Positions 28,836 through 38,953 of a stretch of 64,000 bases of DNA are shown piece after piece. The DNA comes from Clostridium brassicae. Its GTDB lineage: Bacteria > Bacillota > Clostridia > Clostridiales > Clostridiaceae. Both the position numbers and the translations under genes were made by a program. Numbering within the stretch: position 1 is the first letter of the stretch; each line of letters opens with the position of its first letter. The stretch spans positions 1 through 64,000 of the forward strand of contig NZ_JAPQFJ010000001.1 in assembly GCF_026738875.1 (NCBI RefSeq), read 5' to 3'. A model generated the notes under the pieces. That model was given only the letters and a program-made list of their open reading frames with translations. It was not told the DNA's origin and made no database searches.

Positions 28836-30191
28836 ATGTCCAAAGGTGTAACATTAGATTTATCAAAAACACAGCCATACTTAAGTGAGCATGAAGTTTA
28901 CCAACTTCAGGCTATGGTAAATGCGGCGCATGATACGCTTCATCAAAAAAATGGAGCAGGTAATGAGTTCTTAGGGTGGATGGATTTACCTGTAAATTAT
29001 GATAAAGAGGAATTTGAAAGAATAAAAAGAGCAGCGACTAAAATAAATAATAATTCCGATGCGCTTATTGTTATAGGAATAGGTGGTTCTTATTTAGGAG
29101 CAAGAGCTGCAATAGAAATGCTTACTCATACTTTCTTTAATGTTGTTTCAAAGAATAAGAGAAAAGCGCCACAAATTTTCTATGTAGGAAATAATATTAG
29201 TTCAACATATATGGCAGATTTAATAGAATTAGTTAAAGACATAGATTTTTCAGTAAATGTCATATCTAAGTCAGGAACTACTACAGAGCCTGCAATAGCA
29301 TTTAGAGTATTCAAAGACTTATTAGAAAAGAAATATGGTAAAGAAGGAGCAAAAGAAAGAATATTTGCTACAACAGATAAATCAAAAGGAGCATTAAGAA
29401 CATTAGCTGATGCAGAAGGATATGAAACTTTTGTTATTCCAGATGATGTTGGTGGAAGATTTTCAGTATTGACTGCAGTTGGATTATTGCCAATAGCAGC
29501 TGCAGGAATTAGTATAGATGAAATGATGCAAGGTGCAGCTGATGGTCGTAAAGAGTATAGTAATCCAGATTTAAAAGAAAATGATGCATACAAATATGCG
29601 GCAGCTAGAAATGCATTGTATGCAAAAGGAAAAACTATTGAAATGATGACTAATTTTGAACCTTCTCTTCACTATACAGGAGAATGGTGGAAACAACTAT
29701 TTGGAGAAAGTGAAGGGAAAGATGGAAAGGGAATTTTCCCAGCAGCAGCTGATTTTTCAACAGATTTACATTCAATGGGGCAATATATACAAGAAGGTTT
29801 AAGAAATCTTTTTGAAACTCAACTAAATGTAGAAAAGTCAAGAAAATCAATTGTAATAGAAGAAAATCAAGATAATCTTGATGGATTAAACTTTGTTGCA
29901 GGAAAGGATATGCACTTTGTTAACCAACAAGCATTTAGAGGGACAGTAATTGCCCACAATGAAGGTGGAGTTCCTAATATCATAATAAATATTCCAGAAT
30001 TGACACCATATTATTTTGGAAAGCTAGTTTATTTCTTTGAAAAAGCATGTGGATTAAGCGGATATTTGTTAGGAGTAAATCCATTTAATCAGCCAGGAGT
30101 TGAAGCATATAAGAAAAATATGTTTGCTCTTTTAGGAAAACCAGGATATGAAGGTATGAAAGCAGAAATAGAAGCTAAACTTAAGCAGTGA
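28836..30191 (+). CDS. pgi: Glucose-6-phosphate isomerase
   Basis: A 451-residue phosphoglucose isomerase of the shorter Gram-positive type (usual length about 450). Signature segments are the sugar-phosphate SIS loop [12 protein letters not shown] (about 82-93), [16 protein letters not shown] (about 145-160) and, near the C-terminus, [16 protein letters not shown] with the active-site Lys. It interconverts glucose 6-phosphate and fructose 6-phosphate in glycolysis. Shine-Dalgarno ggaggg. It is monocistronic. Confidence 0.97.
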   Translation: MSKGVTLDLSKTQPYLSEHEVYQLQAMVNAAHDTLHQKNGAGNEFLGWMDLPVNYDKEEFERIKRAATKINNNSDALIVIGIGGSYLGARAAIEMLTHTFFNVVSKNKRKAPQIFYVGNNISSTYMADLIELVKDIDFSVNVISKSGTTTEPAIAFRVFKDLLEKKYGKEGAKERIFATTDKSKGALRTLADAEGYETFVIPDDVGGRFSVLTAVGLLPIAAAGISIDEMMQGAADGRKEYSNPDLKENDAYKYAAARNALYAKGKTIEMMTNFEPSLHYTGEWWKQLFGESEGKDGKGIFPAAADFSTDLHSMGQYIQEGLRNLFETQLNVEKSRKSIVIEENQDNLDGLNFVAGKDMHFVNQQAFRGTVIAHNEGGVPNIIINIPELTPYYFGKLVYFFEKACGLSGYLLGVNPFNQPGVEAYKKNMFALLGKPGYEGMKAEIEAKLKQ

Positions 30192-30221
30192 ACCAAAATG
30201 GAAATTTTGTGTGAATCGCTT

Positions 30222-30300
30222 ACTCATCTGAACATGCGAAGATGAGTTTCCTTGTCTATAGGCTTGCAGAAACTATTATAGTTACTGCAAGCTATATTTT
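30222..30300 (+). terminator. Tandem hairpins after pgi
   Basis: The first hairpin is ACTCATCT (30222-30229) / AGATGAGT (30240-30247), followed by TTCCTTGT. The second is GCTTGCAG (30262-30269) / CTGCAAGC (30285-30292), followed by TATATTTTATA. Together they probably end pgi transcription. The remaining gap to 30495 has no gene. Confidence 0.65.
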
Positions 30301-30495
30301 ATATATTACTATGTTTTAGGCGAGTGTATAAGTTAATTTAGTATAATCTTAAAAATAATTCTAAATTTAGCGTAATGTAATCAGATAGGTTTTAGTAAAC
30401 TAACTAAGGCTTAAAAACAGAATTATAAATTAAGAAGTAGGCTAATAAATATATGGCAATAATGGTATAATAGAGGAAGAGATAGGAGGTAATTC

Positions 30496-30930
30496 ATGAA
30501 AATAATAGTAGATGCAGATTCTTGTCCTGGTAGAGAATACATAGAAAAAGTAGCAAAAGAATATAATATAGAGGTTAATATGTACTGTGATATAAACCAT
30601 ATAATTGAAAGTGATTATAGTTCAGTAAAAATTGTGGATAGCGGTTTTCAAAGTGTAGATATGTATATTGTAAATGAATCTACTAAAGGAGATATTGTGG
30701 TTACTCAAGACTACGGGGTAGCGGCTATGGTTCTTGGGAAAAAAGCTTATGCCATAAGTCCTAAGGGATACATTTATAGTGATGATAATATAGATAAATT
30801 ACTATTTGAAAGACATATATCATCTAAAGTTAGAAGAAGTGGAGGAAAAACTAATAATCCTAAAAAAAGAACTAGTGAAGATGATGAGAGACTATATAGA
30901 AATCTTATAAAATTAATTAAAAATCTATAA
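30496..30930 (+). CDS. DUF188 (YaiI/YqxD) family protein
   Basis: A 144-residue member of the YaiI/YqxD family, marked by the opening MKIIVDADSCPGRE, by VTQDYGVAAMVLGKKAYAISPKG (about 75-97) and by the basic SSKVRRSGGKTNNPKKRT segment. The fold is PIN-like; the acidic residues of the first strand and the TQDYG loop are typical. The biochemical role is not established. Shine-Dalgarno ataggaggt. The following PAP2 gene begins 23 bases later and is probably co-transcribed. Confidence 0.9.
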   Translation: MKIIVDADSCPGREYIEKVAKEYNIEVNMYCDINHIIESDYSSVKIVDSGFQSVDMYIVNESTKGDIVVTQDYGVAAMVLGKKAYAISPKGYIYSDDNIDKLLFERHISSKVRRSGGKTNNPKKRTSEDDERLYRNLIKLIKNL

Positions 30931-30952
30931 TTTGTTTAAGAGGGTGAAGAAA

Positions 30953-31615
30953 GTGGAGAGTATAAAAAAATTTATAGGTAACAATAGACATTTTCTATAT
31001 ATGATAATATGGATTCCATTGCTGGGATTTTTTTATTGTTGTCAAAAATTTGTTACTCCTAAATATATAATGCACAGTAGTATAGATGACTATATACCTT
31101 TTTTAAAAGTATTTATACTGCCTTATGTATTTTGGTATTTTTATATATCTGCTCCTTTTGTTTATTTTGGTTTAAAGTCAAAAGACGACTTTTTAAAGCT
31201 AACTAAGTTCATATTTTTAGGGATGGGTATATCTTATATATTATATGTAATATTACCCAGTGGACAAAATTTAAGACCTATCTTAAAAGACAAAGATATA
31301 TTCACAAAGATGGTAGGGGCTATTTATGCTATTGATCCTCCAACTAATGTTTGCCCAAGTATTCATGTAATAGATGCTATTGGAGTAAATGTTGTGATTT
31401 GTAATAGCTCCTTATTTGAAAACAATAGAAGGGTGAAAGTTATATCTACAATAATTATGGTACTTATATGCCTTTCAACTATGTTTATAAAGCAACATTC
31501 TTTTGTTGATGTTATAGCTGGCATAGCCCTATGCATTGGGTTATATGGATATGTATATTTAGTACCAGAATTCAAGAAAAAGAAGCAGGATACTTCTAGT
31601 ACAAATGAAATTTAA
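30953..31615 (+). CDS. PAP2-superfamily membrane phosphatase
   Basis: A 220-residue membrane protein with about six hydrophobic segments. Remnants of the PAP2 catalytic motifs are visible: PSGQNLRP, CPSIHVIDAI (the PSxH motif, about 137-146) and KQHSFVDVIAG (the HxxxDxxxG motif, about 182-192), which together hydrolyse lipid phosphates or phosphotransfer on the outer face. A GTG start at 30953 follows agagggtg with 6-base spacing; an upstream TTG at 30932 lacks a Shine-Dalgarno. It is in a unit with the DUF188 gene. Confidence 0.85.
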   Translation: MESIKKFIGNNRHFLYMIIWIPLLGFFYCCQKFVTPKYIMHSSIDDYIPFLKVFILPYVFWYFYISAPFVYFGLKSKDDFLKLTKFIFLGMGISYILYVILPSGQNLRPILKDKDIFTKMVGAIYAIDPPTNVCPSIHVIDAIGVNVVICNSSLFENNRRVKVISTIIMVLICLSTMFIKQHSFVDVIAGIALCIGLYGYVYLVPEFKKKKQDTSSTNEI

Positions 31616-31707
31616 GATCGTTATTTATAATTCCAAATGCCAAATGAAATTTTTATGTAGCTATATAATTTTGAAATTATACAATTTTATCAATTAGATA
31701 AGTATAT

Positions 31708-31756
31708 AAAAATAGTGAACAGAACATATAAGTGAGTGTTCTGTTCACTATTTTTA
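31708..31756. terminator. Bidirectional terminator between PAP2 and M42 peptidase genes
   Basis: AAAAATAGTGAACAGAACA pairs with TGTTCTGTTCACTATTTTT. It lies between convergent genes and touches the peptidase stop codon. The stem is built from the same gtgaacagaga-like words as the dispersed repeats elsewhere. Confidence 0.88.
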
Positions 31757-32794
31757 GTTTGTTTTGCAGTATTCTAAGACTAAGTCTAGAGTTGCTACCA
31801 TTGAATCCATATATGTCCTCTCATATGCATGAGAAGCAAATACACCAGGACCAATTAAGGCAGTTTTGATATCCCATCCAGCTCTAAGTGCAGCAGATGC
31901 ATCTGAGCCATAATGAGGATAAGTGTCTATTTTATAATCTATGTTTTTAGATTTGCATAAATTTACAAATTTTTTCCTTAGATTATAATCATAAGGGCCT
32001 GAAGAATCTTTAGCACATATACAAACACTATATTCAGAAGAATTTTGTCCAGGTCCAGGGGCACCCATATCTACAGAAATAAACTCTGTAGTATTTTTAG
32101 GTATACTAGATGAAGCACCATGACCTACCTCTTCATAATTACTTATGAAGAAATTTGTAGTATAAGGAAGTTTTATTTTATTTGTATGTATGTATTCTAT
32201 AGCGTATAAAAGAATTGCTGCGCTAGCTTTATCATCAAGATGCCTAGATTTTATAAATTCTTTTTCTGTAAATATTGTTCTAGGATCAAAAGATACGAAG
32301 TCACCAACGTTTATTCCTAAGTCTTCCACATCTTCTTTTGTAAATACTTTTTCGTCAAGTATTACTTCCATATTTTCAGGAATTCTTTTAAGATCACGTG
32401 CCTCGTCACCATTTATATGGACAGAAGGTTTTATAGTTTGTATAGTACCTGTGTAGTTTATATCATCCATAGTAGAAACAATACAGTTTTCTCCTTCTAC
32501 AGAATTACCCATAAATCCTCCAATAAAGTCTAGAGATAAAGCACCATTGGATTTTATTTCTTTAACCATTGCACCTAGAGTATCAATATGAGCTGAAAAT
32601 GTTCTTTCAATGTTATCATTTTCACCTTTAAATGTAACTATAATGACACCTTTGTTCGTTAATGTATATGGTATATTTAAAGTGTCTAATTCTTGTTTTA
32701 TATGAGACATTATTTTATCTGTGAAGCCAGAGGGGCTTGCAATAGATAAGAGATTGCTGATATAATACTTAAGTTTGGCTTTTTTATTTTGCAT
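31754..32794 (-). CDS. M42-family metallopeptidase (aminopeptidase/cellulase M type)
   Basis: A 346-residue cytoplasmic co-catalytic metallopeptidase. Metal and catalytic segments are SAHIDTLGAMV (about 68-78), SRHLDDKASAA with the bridging Asp (about 179-189) and FISNYEEVGHGAS (about 211-222) with the catalytic Glu pair, then SVDMGAPGPGQ. M42 enzymes such as FrvX/PepA trim peptides from the N-terminus and form dodecamers. It is monocistronic and divergent from the VanW gene. Confidence 0.9.
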   Translation of the reverse strand: MQNKKAKLKYYISNLLSIASPSGFTDKIMSHIKQELDTLNIPYTLTNKGVIIVTFKGENDNIERTFSAHIDTLGAMVKEIKSNGALSLDFIGGFMGNSVEGENCIVSTMDDINYTGTIQTIKPSVHINGDEARDLKRIPENMEVILDEKVFTKEDVEDLGINVGDFVSFDPRTIFTEKEFIKSRHLDDKASAAILLYAIEYIHTNKIKLPYTTNFFISNYEEVGHGASSSIPKNTTEFISVDMGAPGPGQNSSEYSVCICAKDSSGPYDYNLRKKFVNLCKSKNIDYKIDTYPHYGSDASAALRAGWDIKTALIGPGVFASHAYERTYMDSMVATLDLVLEYCKTN

Positions 32795-32916
32795 AATATC
32801 ACTCCTTTATGAGGATTGTAACATATTATCAAAAGATAACCAATATTATAAAACATATATTATGTAAAAATTCTAAGTTTTATAGTATAATAAACAGGAA
32901 AGAGGGGAGAAGTGAC

Positions 32917-34287
32917 ATGAGTAGAGCAGTAAAAAATAACAAAAATAAGAAAAAGATAAGAATGTTTATTGTAGCAGCGGTGCTATTGGCAGCTTCGATA
33001 ATGGGGAGTTACGTATATTTTACAGCTAAAAAATGGGAAAAAGTAGTTTATCCTAAGGTTAAAGTAGAGGATATAGATTTAAGTGGAAAAACAAAGGAAC
33101 AAGCTACTAAGTTGCTAAAGGATAAATATGGTGATGTAGTATTAAGTAATAAAGTAAATATTAAAGCAGGAAAAGGGAATTATACTATAAATTATTCTGA
33201 TTTAGCTGCAAAGTATAATATTGATGAAACTGTTAATGAGGCTTTTGCATATGGAAAAGACCAAAGCATTATATCAAAATACAAACTTATAAGTAGTTCC
33301 AAAGGTAAACAACTTAACCTTAAATTTGCTTATAATACTAAATCTATAGATGAAACTATAAAGACTATGAAGAAAGAAATAGATAAGAAGCCAAAGAATG
33401 CAAGTTTGAGTTTAAGTGGTGGAGGATTTAGTACTAAGCCTGGTGTTGATGGAGCAGAATTAGATGGAGAAAAGCTAAAAAAAGATATTATAGAAAAATT
33501 AAATAGCAACTCTAAGGGTGGCATTAATGTTGATGCATCTATTAAAGTGGTTAAGCCTAAAGTTACTGAAGCCGCTTTGAAGTCAGTAAATGCTCAAATA
33601 GGAACTACTTTTTCAACTAGTTATGCAGGTTCTTCAGCAGCAAGATGTAATAATATTGCAGTTGCTACAAGAAGTATTAATGGTACAGTAGTAATGCCAG
33701 GAGAAACTTTTAGTTTTAATGGTGTAGTAGGGGAAAGAACAAAAGCAGCAGGATATCAAGAAGCAACAGTTATAGTAAATCAGAAAGCTGATTCAGGACT
33801 TGGTGGAGGAATATGTCAAGTTTCTACTACTTTATATAATGCTATATTATTGTCCAATATAAAAACTACGGAAAGAGCACATCATACTTTTCCATCACAT
33901 TATGTTGATAAAGGATTAGATGCAACTGTAGATTGGGGAAATATAGATTTGAAATTTAAAAATACTTTTGATTATCCAATATATATTGAAGGATATACTA
34001 CTGGTAGTGTCGTTACATTTAATATATATTCTAATGAGAAATTAAAGAATACAACTTGTAAAATGAGCACAGATCTATATGCTACAGTACCAGCTAAAAC
34101 TACATATGTAGATGATTCAAGCTTACCTGCAGGACAAACTGAAGAGGTTAAAAGCCCTCATACTGGTTATAAAGTAAAAGTATATAGAAGTGTTTATGAG
34201 AGCGGAAGACTTATAGAAAAACAATTAATTTCTAATGACTATTATATAGCTATAAATGGAGTTATAAAAAGAGGAACTAAAAAATAA
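32917..34287 (+). CDS. VanW-family protein with peptidoglycan-binding-like domains
   Basis: A 456-residue cell-envelope protein. An N-terminal membrane anchor (about 15-35, after a basic NNKNKKKIRM) is followed by repeated PG_binding_4-type domains (about 45-220), then the VanW domain with TTFSTSYAGSSAARCNNI, GGGICQVSTTLYNAIL and RAHHTFPSHYV (about 228-350). The C-terminal part resembles a G5-like beta region. The ATG at 32917 has the Shine-Dalgarno agaggggag; the longer open frame to 32809 has none. VanW domains occur widely outside vancomycin clusters and their function is unclear; an extracytoplasmic envelope role is inferred. Confidence 0.88.
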   Translation: MSRAVKNNKNKKKIRMFIVAAVLLAASIMGSYVYFTAKKWEKVVYPKVKVEDIDLSGKTKEQATKLLKDKYGDVVLSNKVNIKAGKGNYTINYSDLAAKYNIDETVNEAFAYGKDQSIISKYKLISSSKGKQLNLKFAYNTKSIDETIKTMKKEIDKKPKNASLSLSGGGFSTKPGVDGAELDGEKLKKDIIEKLNSNSKGGINVDASIKVVKPKVTEAALKSVNAQIGTTFSTSYAGSSAARCNNIAVATRSINGTVVMPGETFSFNGVVGERTKAAGYQEATVIVNQKADSGLGGGICQVSTTLYNAILLSNIKTTERAHHTFPSHYVDKGLDATVDWGNIDLKFKNTFDYPIYIEGYTTGSVVTFNIYSNEKLKNTTCKMSTDLYATVPAKTTYVDDSSLPAGQTEEVKSPHTGYKVKVYRSVYESGRLIEKQLISNDYYIAINGVIKRGTKK

Positions 34288-34316
34288 AAGTGCGATTATG
34301 CACTTTTATTTTTTTG
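34286..34316. terminator. Terminator between VanW and pullulanase genes
   Basis: AAAAGTGC-GATTAT-GCACTTTT followed by ATTTTTTT. It overlaps the pullulanase stop codon on the opposite strand. Confidence 0.85.
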
Positions 34317-36435
34317 AATACATTACAACCATAGAGATACTTTCAATATGAATTTTATCACCAATTATTGTTTCTAATGGAATATCTGTAGATATCCTAT
34401 ATTTATCAACAACTTTATACCAAGTATTATAGGGAACATTTAATGTTACATCATATTTATTGGAATTGTATACAACTAAGATACTATTCCAACTATCATT
34501 ATTAGCATGATTTTTTATTATAAATCCTACAACATTGTCAGGGGTATTGAGTATAAATTCTAGGTGTTTTTTTATATCTTCAGTAGAATATAGTCTAAAT
34601 GCTGGGTGCTCTTTTCTTAGCTTTATTAATCCTCTATGATATTCATAAACATCAATAAATTGAGCTTTTTGGGCATAATTTAAACTATTTATAATATCTC
34701 CTGATTTAAAACTATTTTCTACTCCATTTTTTGTTCTACAGAATTCAACTCCTGAGTGTAAAAAAGGAACTCCCTGACTAGTTAATATAATTCCACTAGC
34801 AAGTTTAACCATATTTTTTTTATCATCTAAACTATCTTCTTTATTACTAAACTCAATCTTATCCCATAAAGTATAATTATCATGACAAGATGCATAATTT
34901 ATAGATTGTTCAGGTGTTACATACATTTTTTCTGTTTCTTTATTAGAAATGCAGCAAGCTGTAATACAGTATTTTAATATACTTTCTAAATTTTTTTTAC
35001 CACTAACAAATCCCTTATCACTTTGAGAAAAAACATTGCCTTTTATAGTGTCTCTTATAGTTTCATTAAAAAAGCCTATACATGGTAGAGATTTGGCATT
35101 ACTTTGGGTGGCTTTTAAATTTTTATCTAATAAAGTGTCAAGATCCCATCCCTCACCATATAACATTATATGCTTCTCAAAATCTTTAAAAGTATCATAA
35201 ATAGAGCTCATAGTATCAATATCATGTATACCCATAAGATCAAATCTGAACCCGTCTATATGATATTCTTTTACCCAATATAAAAGAGAATCAATAATAA
35301 ATTTTTTCATCATCTTATGCTCAGAGGCTGTATCATTTCCACAGCCAGAACCATCAGAAAATTCACCATAGTCATTAAATCTAAAATAATATCCTGGAAA
35401 TATTTTTTCAAAAATATTTTCTGATTTATGAAATAAATGGTTGTATACTACATCCATATTAACTAGGATATTATTATTGTGTAAGTGCTGTATCATTTTT
35501 TTCATTTCTATAATTCGACATTTAGGATCATAAGGATTAGATGAATAAGATCCTTCTGGAACATTGTAATTTTGAGGATTATACCCCCAATTATAGTCTT
35601 TAGATGGCTTTTTTTCATCTAGACATGTGTAACTAAAATCAAAGCAAGGCATAATTTGCACATGAGTAGCTCCTAAGTCTTTGATATGATTTAAACAATT
35701 TGAATTTTCAGTAAGAGCTAAAAATTTACCTCTATTTATAGCTCCGCTACTCTCATGAGATGAGATATCTCTAATACTAATTTCATAGATTATTGCATCT
35801 GTATTATGATAAGGTTTAAAAGATAAATCTTTATCAAAGTCAATAGGATTAGTTTCTTTTAAATTAATAATTGCACCTCTTAATCCATTTATACCTACTG
35901 CTTTAGCATAGGGGTCAACAACTTCGTTATTAGTGTTGTATACATTTATTTTATAAGTGTAGAATAAACTTTTTAGATTATCATTTATAGTTACTTGCCA
36001 AACTCCATTATTTTCATGCATAGGATACTCTTTGGGTACTTCAGAAATGGAAGTATCACCATTCTTATATATTAAAACAGATACAGAAGAAGCTGCTGGT
36101 GACCATAGTTTAAATGTAGAATAACTTTCATAGTAGAATAGTCCTAAATTTCCTCCATAATAAAATTTATCATTGAACTCCTTCGTGGAAAATAAATCTT
36201 TATATAAAGCTTTTACTGTTATTCCTTTATAGGTTATATAAGTGTAATATTTTATATCTATATTTCCTTTAAGAAAAATAATAAATGAGTTCTCATTACT
36301 TTTATTGAAATTTATTATTGGAAATAGATTATCACCATTAGTGATTTTCAAATCATTCAGGTTAAAACAATCCTGAGTATTTAGATTTATTGAAATTTTA
36401 GAAAAACCTAATATTTTAATTTTAAATAAATTCAT
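34306..36435 (-). CDS. pulA: Type I pullulanase (glycogen/starch debranching, GH13)
   Basis: A 709-residue alpha-1,6-glucosidase. The N-terminal domains precede a CBM48 (about 95-180, with LWSPAASSVSVLIY), and the GH13 barrel carries MDVVYNH (region I), DGFRFDLMG (nucleophile Asp, region II), the acid-bearing YGEGWD (region III) and YASCHDN (region IV). The YNWGYNPQNYNVPEGSYS segment is diagnostic of type I pullulanase. There is no signal peptide, so it likely debranches intracellular glycogen. It is divergent from the Y_Y_Y repeat protein, with a 148-base shared promoter region. Confidence 0.95.
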   Translation of the reverse strand: MNLFKIKILGFSKISINLNTQDCFNLNDLKITNGDNLFPIINFNKSNENSFIIFLKGNIDIKYYTYITYKGITVKALYKDLFSTKEFNDKFYYGGNLGLFYYESYSTFKLWSPAASSVSVLIYKNGDTSISEVPKEYPMHENNGVWQVTINDNLKSLFYTYKINVYNTNNEVVDPYAKAVGINGLRGAIINLKETNPIDFDKDLSFKPYHNTDAIIYEISIRDISSHESSGAINRGKFLALTENSNCLNHIKDLGATHVQIMPCFDFSYTCLDEKKPSKDYNWGYNPQNYNVPEGSYSSNPYDPKCRIIEMKKMIQHLHNNNILVNMDVVYNHLFHKSENIFEKIFPGYYFRFNDYGEFSDGSGCGNDTASEHKMMKKFIIDSLLYWVKEYHIDGFRFDLMGIHDIDTMSSIYDTFKDFEKHIMLYGEGWDLDTLLDKNLKATQSNAKSLPCIGFFNETIRDTIKGNVFSQSDKGFVSGKKNLESILKYCITACCISNKETEKMYVTPEQSINYASCHDNYTLWDKIEFSNKEDSLDDKKNMVKLASGIILTSQGVPFLHSGVEFCRTKNGVENSFKSGDIINSLNYAQKAQFIDVYEYHRGLIKLRKEHPAFRLYSTEDIKKHLEFILNTPDNVVGFIIKNHANNDSWNSILVVYNSNKYDVTLNVPYNTWYKVVDKYRISTDIPLETIIGDKIHIESISMVVMYSKK

Positions 36436-36583
36436 ATTTTCCTCCTAATATAAAAAACCATATATAAACATTTTATTATATATTTATCAATTTGGGTTAA
36501 AATAATCAAAAATTACTTTTACAAAAATTGGAATTATAGTATAATATATCATAAAGGTAAAATATTATCAGGAGATGATTAAT

Positions 36584-38695
36584 ATGAATGAAATTCTTAT
36601 AGGATATAATAAAGAGTCTCCTCAAAATAAAGGGAGCAAAATAAAAATAAATATATTAAGCAAACCTAAAGATAATCTATTATTTAAATATATAGTAGGA
36701 TTGGAAGGATCATGGGAAACTTTACAAGATTTTAGTCAAGTAGAGGAGATAGTTTGGAAACCACAAAAAGATGGACGATATATTTTAATGGTACAAGCTA
36801 AGGAAGAAAATAGTGAAAAATCCTTTGATTATGTTTCTAAATACGAATACATTATAGGAGAAGAATGTACTAATAGTACTTTAATAAAGGGATTATTTTT
36901 AAGTAAAAAACAATTTAATATAGGGGAAAAATTATACCTAAAAGTAGAAACCAATAAGAATTCTGTTCTTTATAGATATTTTATCAAAAAAGATGAAAAA
37001 TGGGTTTTAGCTAAAGACTATTGCACAGAGAATACATTTGTATGTAGCGTTAAAGAGGTTGGAGAACAAGAGATTTTAGTTCAATGTAAAGCTATAGATT
37101 CCGAAAAAAAATTTGATGATGTTAAGAAAATTGCTTATAAAGTCGTAGATATAAATAAATTGAAAATAAATAATTTTAAATGTTTAAACTCTTTATTAGT
37201 AACCAATGAAGAGTTGGTTTTTGAAGTTGAAGCTGAATATCAAGATAATAGAATGATATTATATAAATTTATAAAAATTAATTTAACTGGACAAGTTGAG
37301 TGCATACAAGATTACTCAACTAAGAAAGTAGTTAGTTATAAAGAAACTACTCCAGGTAAGTATAAAATTTTATGTTTAGCTAAAGATTTATATTCACCTA
37401 ATGAACATGATGATAGAGCTATAATTTATTATGATGTAGCTCCTTATGAAAAGGTGCAAATATTAAGTTTTACTAGTGACATAAGTTCTCCTCAGACAAT
37501 AAGTAAAGATATAGTTTTAAAAGCAGTTGTTAAAGGGGGAAAAGACTTAAGATATAGATATATAGTAGAAGGTTCGAAAAATGAAGATTCTGGTTACATA
37601 AAATCAAGTGAATATTTATGGAAGCCTGAAGAAGCAGGAGAATATGAAATAAATTTATATGTTAGAGATGTTTCTTGTAGTGATAAGTATGAAGATTATA
37701 AAGTAATGAGTTTTACAATTGATAATTTATTTAGAGATCCTGTTAAGATAGATGAAATAATTCTAGATAAGAAAGAAAATCTACTTGTAAATGAAAGTGT
37801 AAAAATAAAAGTAATAGCTGAAGGTGGAATAGAATTATTATATAGCTTTATAGTAAAAAAAGATAATGAGGAAAAGGAAAAAGTAGACTATAATGAATGT
37901 AATTGGGTTAATTTTATTCCAGAAGAAGCAGGGAATTTTGAGGTAGAGATAAGAGTTAAAGATAAATATTCTGATAAATTATTTGATGCTCATGATATAA
38001 TTCACATAAATTGTTACAAATATATACCTGCAAAAATAGACTATATTTTAACGAATCCAAAGGAATATTATTTAATAGGAGAACAGATAGTTTTAGATGT
38101 TATCACTCAAGATACTTGTGATATGCTATTAAAATATGTTCTTCAAATTAATGGACATGAAGTAGAGGAAACTGATTATGTGAAAAGTAGAAGATATAAG
38201 GTGACTCCTAGATGTAGTGGTAGGTATTTGATAAAAGTATATGGAAAAAATAAAGAAAGTGATAAAATTTTTGATTGTGAAAAAGAATTAGAAGTTATAG
38301 TTAATGATGCACCTCCTATTACAAATACTAGATTGAAATGTGATAGATTTGAATTTTTACCTAATGAACCTATACAAGTATGTGCTGAAAGTGATGGAGG
38401 GAAAGATGTAATTTACGAATTTTATTTAATGGAAAATAAAGAATGGAATTTAGTGCAAAAATATAGCAAAAAAAATTATTATGACTTTATACCTTTTAAA
38501 AAGGGTATATATAAAATATTAGTCTTGTCTAAAAGTAGTTATAAGAAGATTTCCTATGAAGATTATTGTGTTATTAAAGTTAAAGTTACTGAAACACCTG
38601 TATTAAGAAATATATTAAATAGAGATAATAAAGTAACAAATAAAGAAATTTTAAAAAACACTCTTTTACTTGACTTTACATTAATGGATAATTGA
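36584..38695 (+). CDS. Y_Y_Y (triple-tyrosine) repeat protein
   Basis: A 703-residue protein built of about seven repeats of roughly 93 residues. Each repeat has the pattern LLYKYIV...(W/Y)..V.DY(S/)...W.P...G.Y.I.V.AKD..S...(F/Y)D, matching the beta-sandwich Y_Y_Y fold. No signal peptide, membrane segment or anchor is visible. The last repeat is followed by a short tail. The start at 36584 is favoured by aggag ending at 36574. In other proteins Y_Y_Y domains link sensor propellers to signalling domains; here they stand alone. A role in binding ligands or partners is possible but unproven. Confidence 0.82.
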   Translation: MNEILIGYNKESPQNKGSKIKINILSKPKDNLLFKYIVGLEGSWETLQDFSQVEEIVWKPQKDGRYILMVQAKEENSEKSFDYVSKYEYIIGEECTNSTLIKGLFLSKKQFNIGEKLYLKVETNKNSVLYRYFIKKDEKWVLAKDYCTENTFVCSVKEVGEQEILVQCKAIDSEKKFDDVKKIAYKVVDINKLKINNFKCLNSLLVTNEELVFEVEAEYQDNRMILYKFIKINLTGQVECIQDYSTKKVVSYKETTPGKYKILCLAKDLYSPNEHDDRAIIYYDVAPYEKVQILSFTSDISSPQTISKDIVLKAVVKGGKDLRYRYIVEGSKNEDSGYIKSSEYLWKPEEAGEYEINLYVRDVSCSDKYEDYKVMSFTIDNLFRDPVKIDEIILDKKENLLVNESVKIKVIAEGGIELLYSFIVKKDNEEKEKVDYNECNWVNFIPEEAGNFEVEIRVKDKYSDKLFDAHDIIHINCYKYIPAKIDYILTNPKEYYLIGEQIVLDVITQDTCDMLLKYVLQINGHEVEETDYVKSRRYKVTPRCSGRYLIKVYGKNKESDKIFDCEKELEVIVNDAPPITNTRLKCDRFEFLPNEPIQVCAESDGGKDVIYEFYLMENKEWNLVQKYSKKNYYDFIPFKKGIYKILVLSKSSYKKISYEDYCVIKVKVTETPVLRNILNRDNKVTNKEILKNTLLLDFTLMDN

Positions 38696-38725
38696 AAAGA
38701 TAATAATAAACAAAACAGATAAATG

Positions 38726-38786
38726 AATAATATATTGCATAAACCTATTTATTTTGCAATATATTATTGCAGAATAAATAGGTTTA
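38726..38786. repeat. Alternating inverted repeats A-B-A'-B'
   Basis: Four 14-base blocks: A 38726-38739, B 38740-38753, A' 38755-38768 and B' 38773-38786. A is the reverse complement of A' (AATAATATATTGCA / TGCAATATATTATT) and B of B' (TAAACCTATTTATT / AATAAATAGGTTTA), both perfect. The two hairpins are mutually exclusive. It is 31 bases after the Y_Y_Y gene stop and 170 before the pseudouridine synthase. Confidence 0.85.
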
Positions 38787-38953
38787 AATTCACTAATTTG
38801 AAGTAATACTTTATTGAATATAGAACTTTAATTATGCTGTAAAAGGTATTGAAAATTTGCAAGAGTATTTTTATAAATTTTTTATTATGTACATCAATGT
38901 ATATAGTTTGATAAAATGGTCTAGTAGTTAATACTAGACAAGGAGTGAAACAA

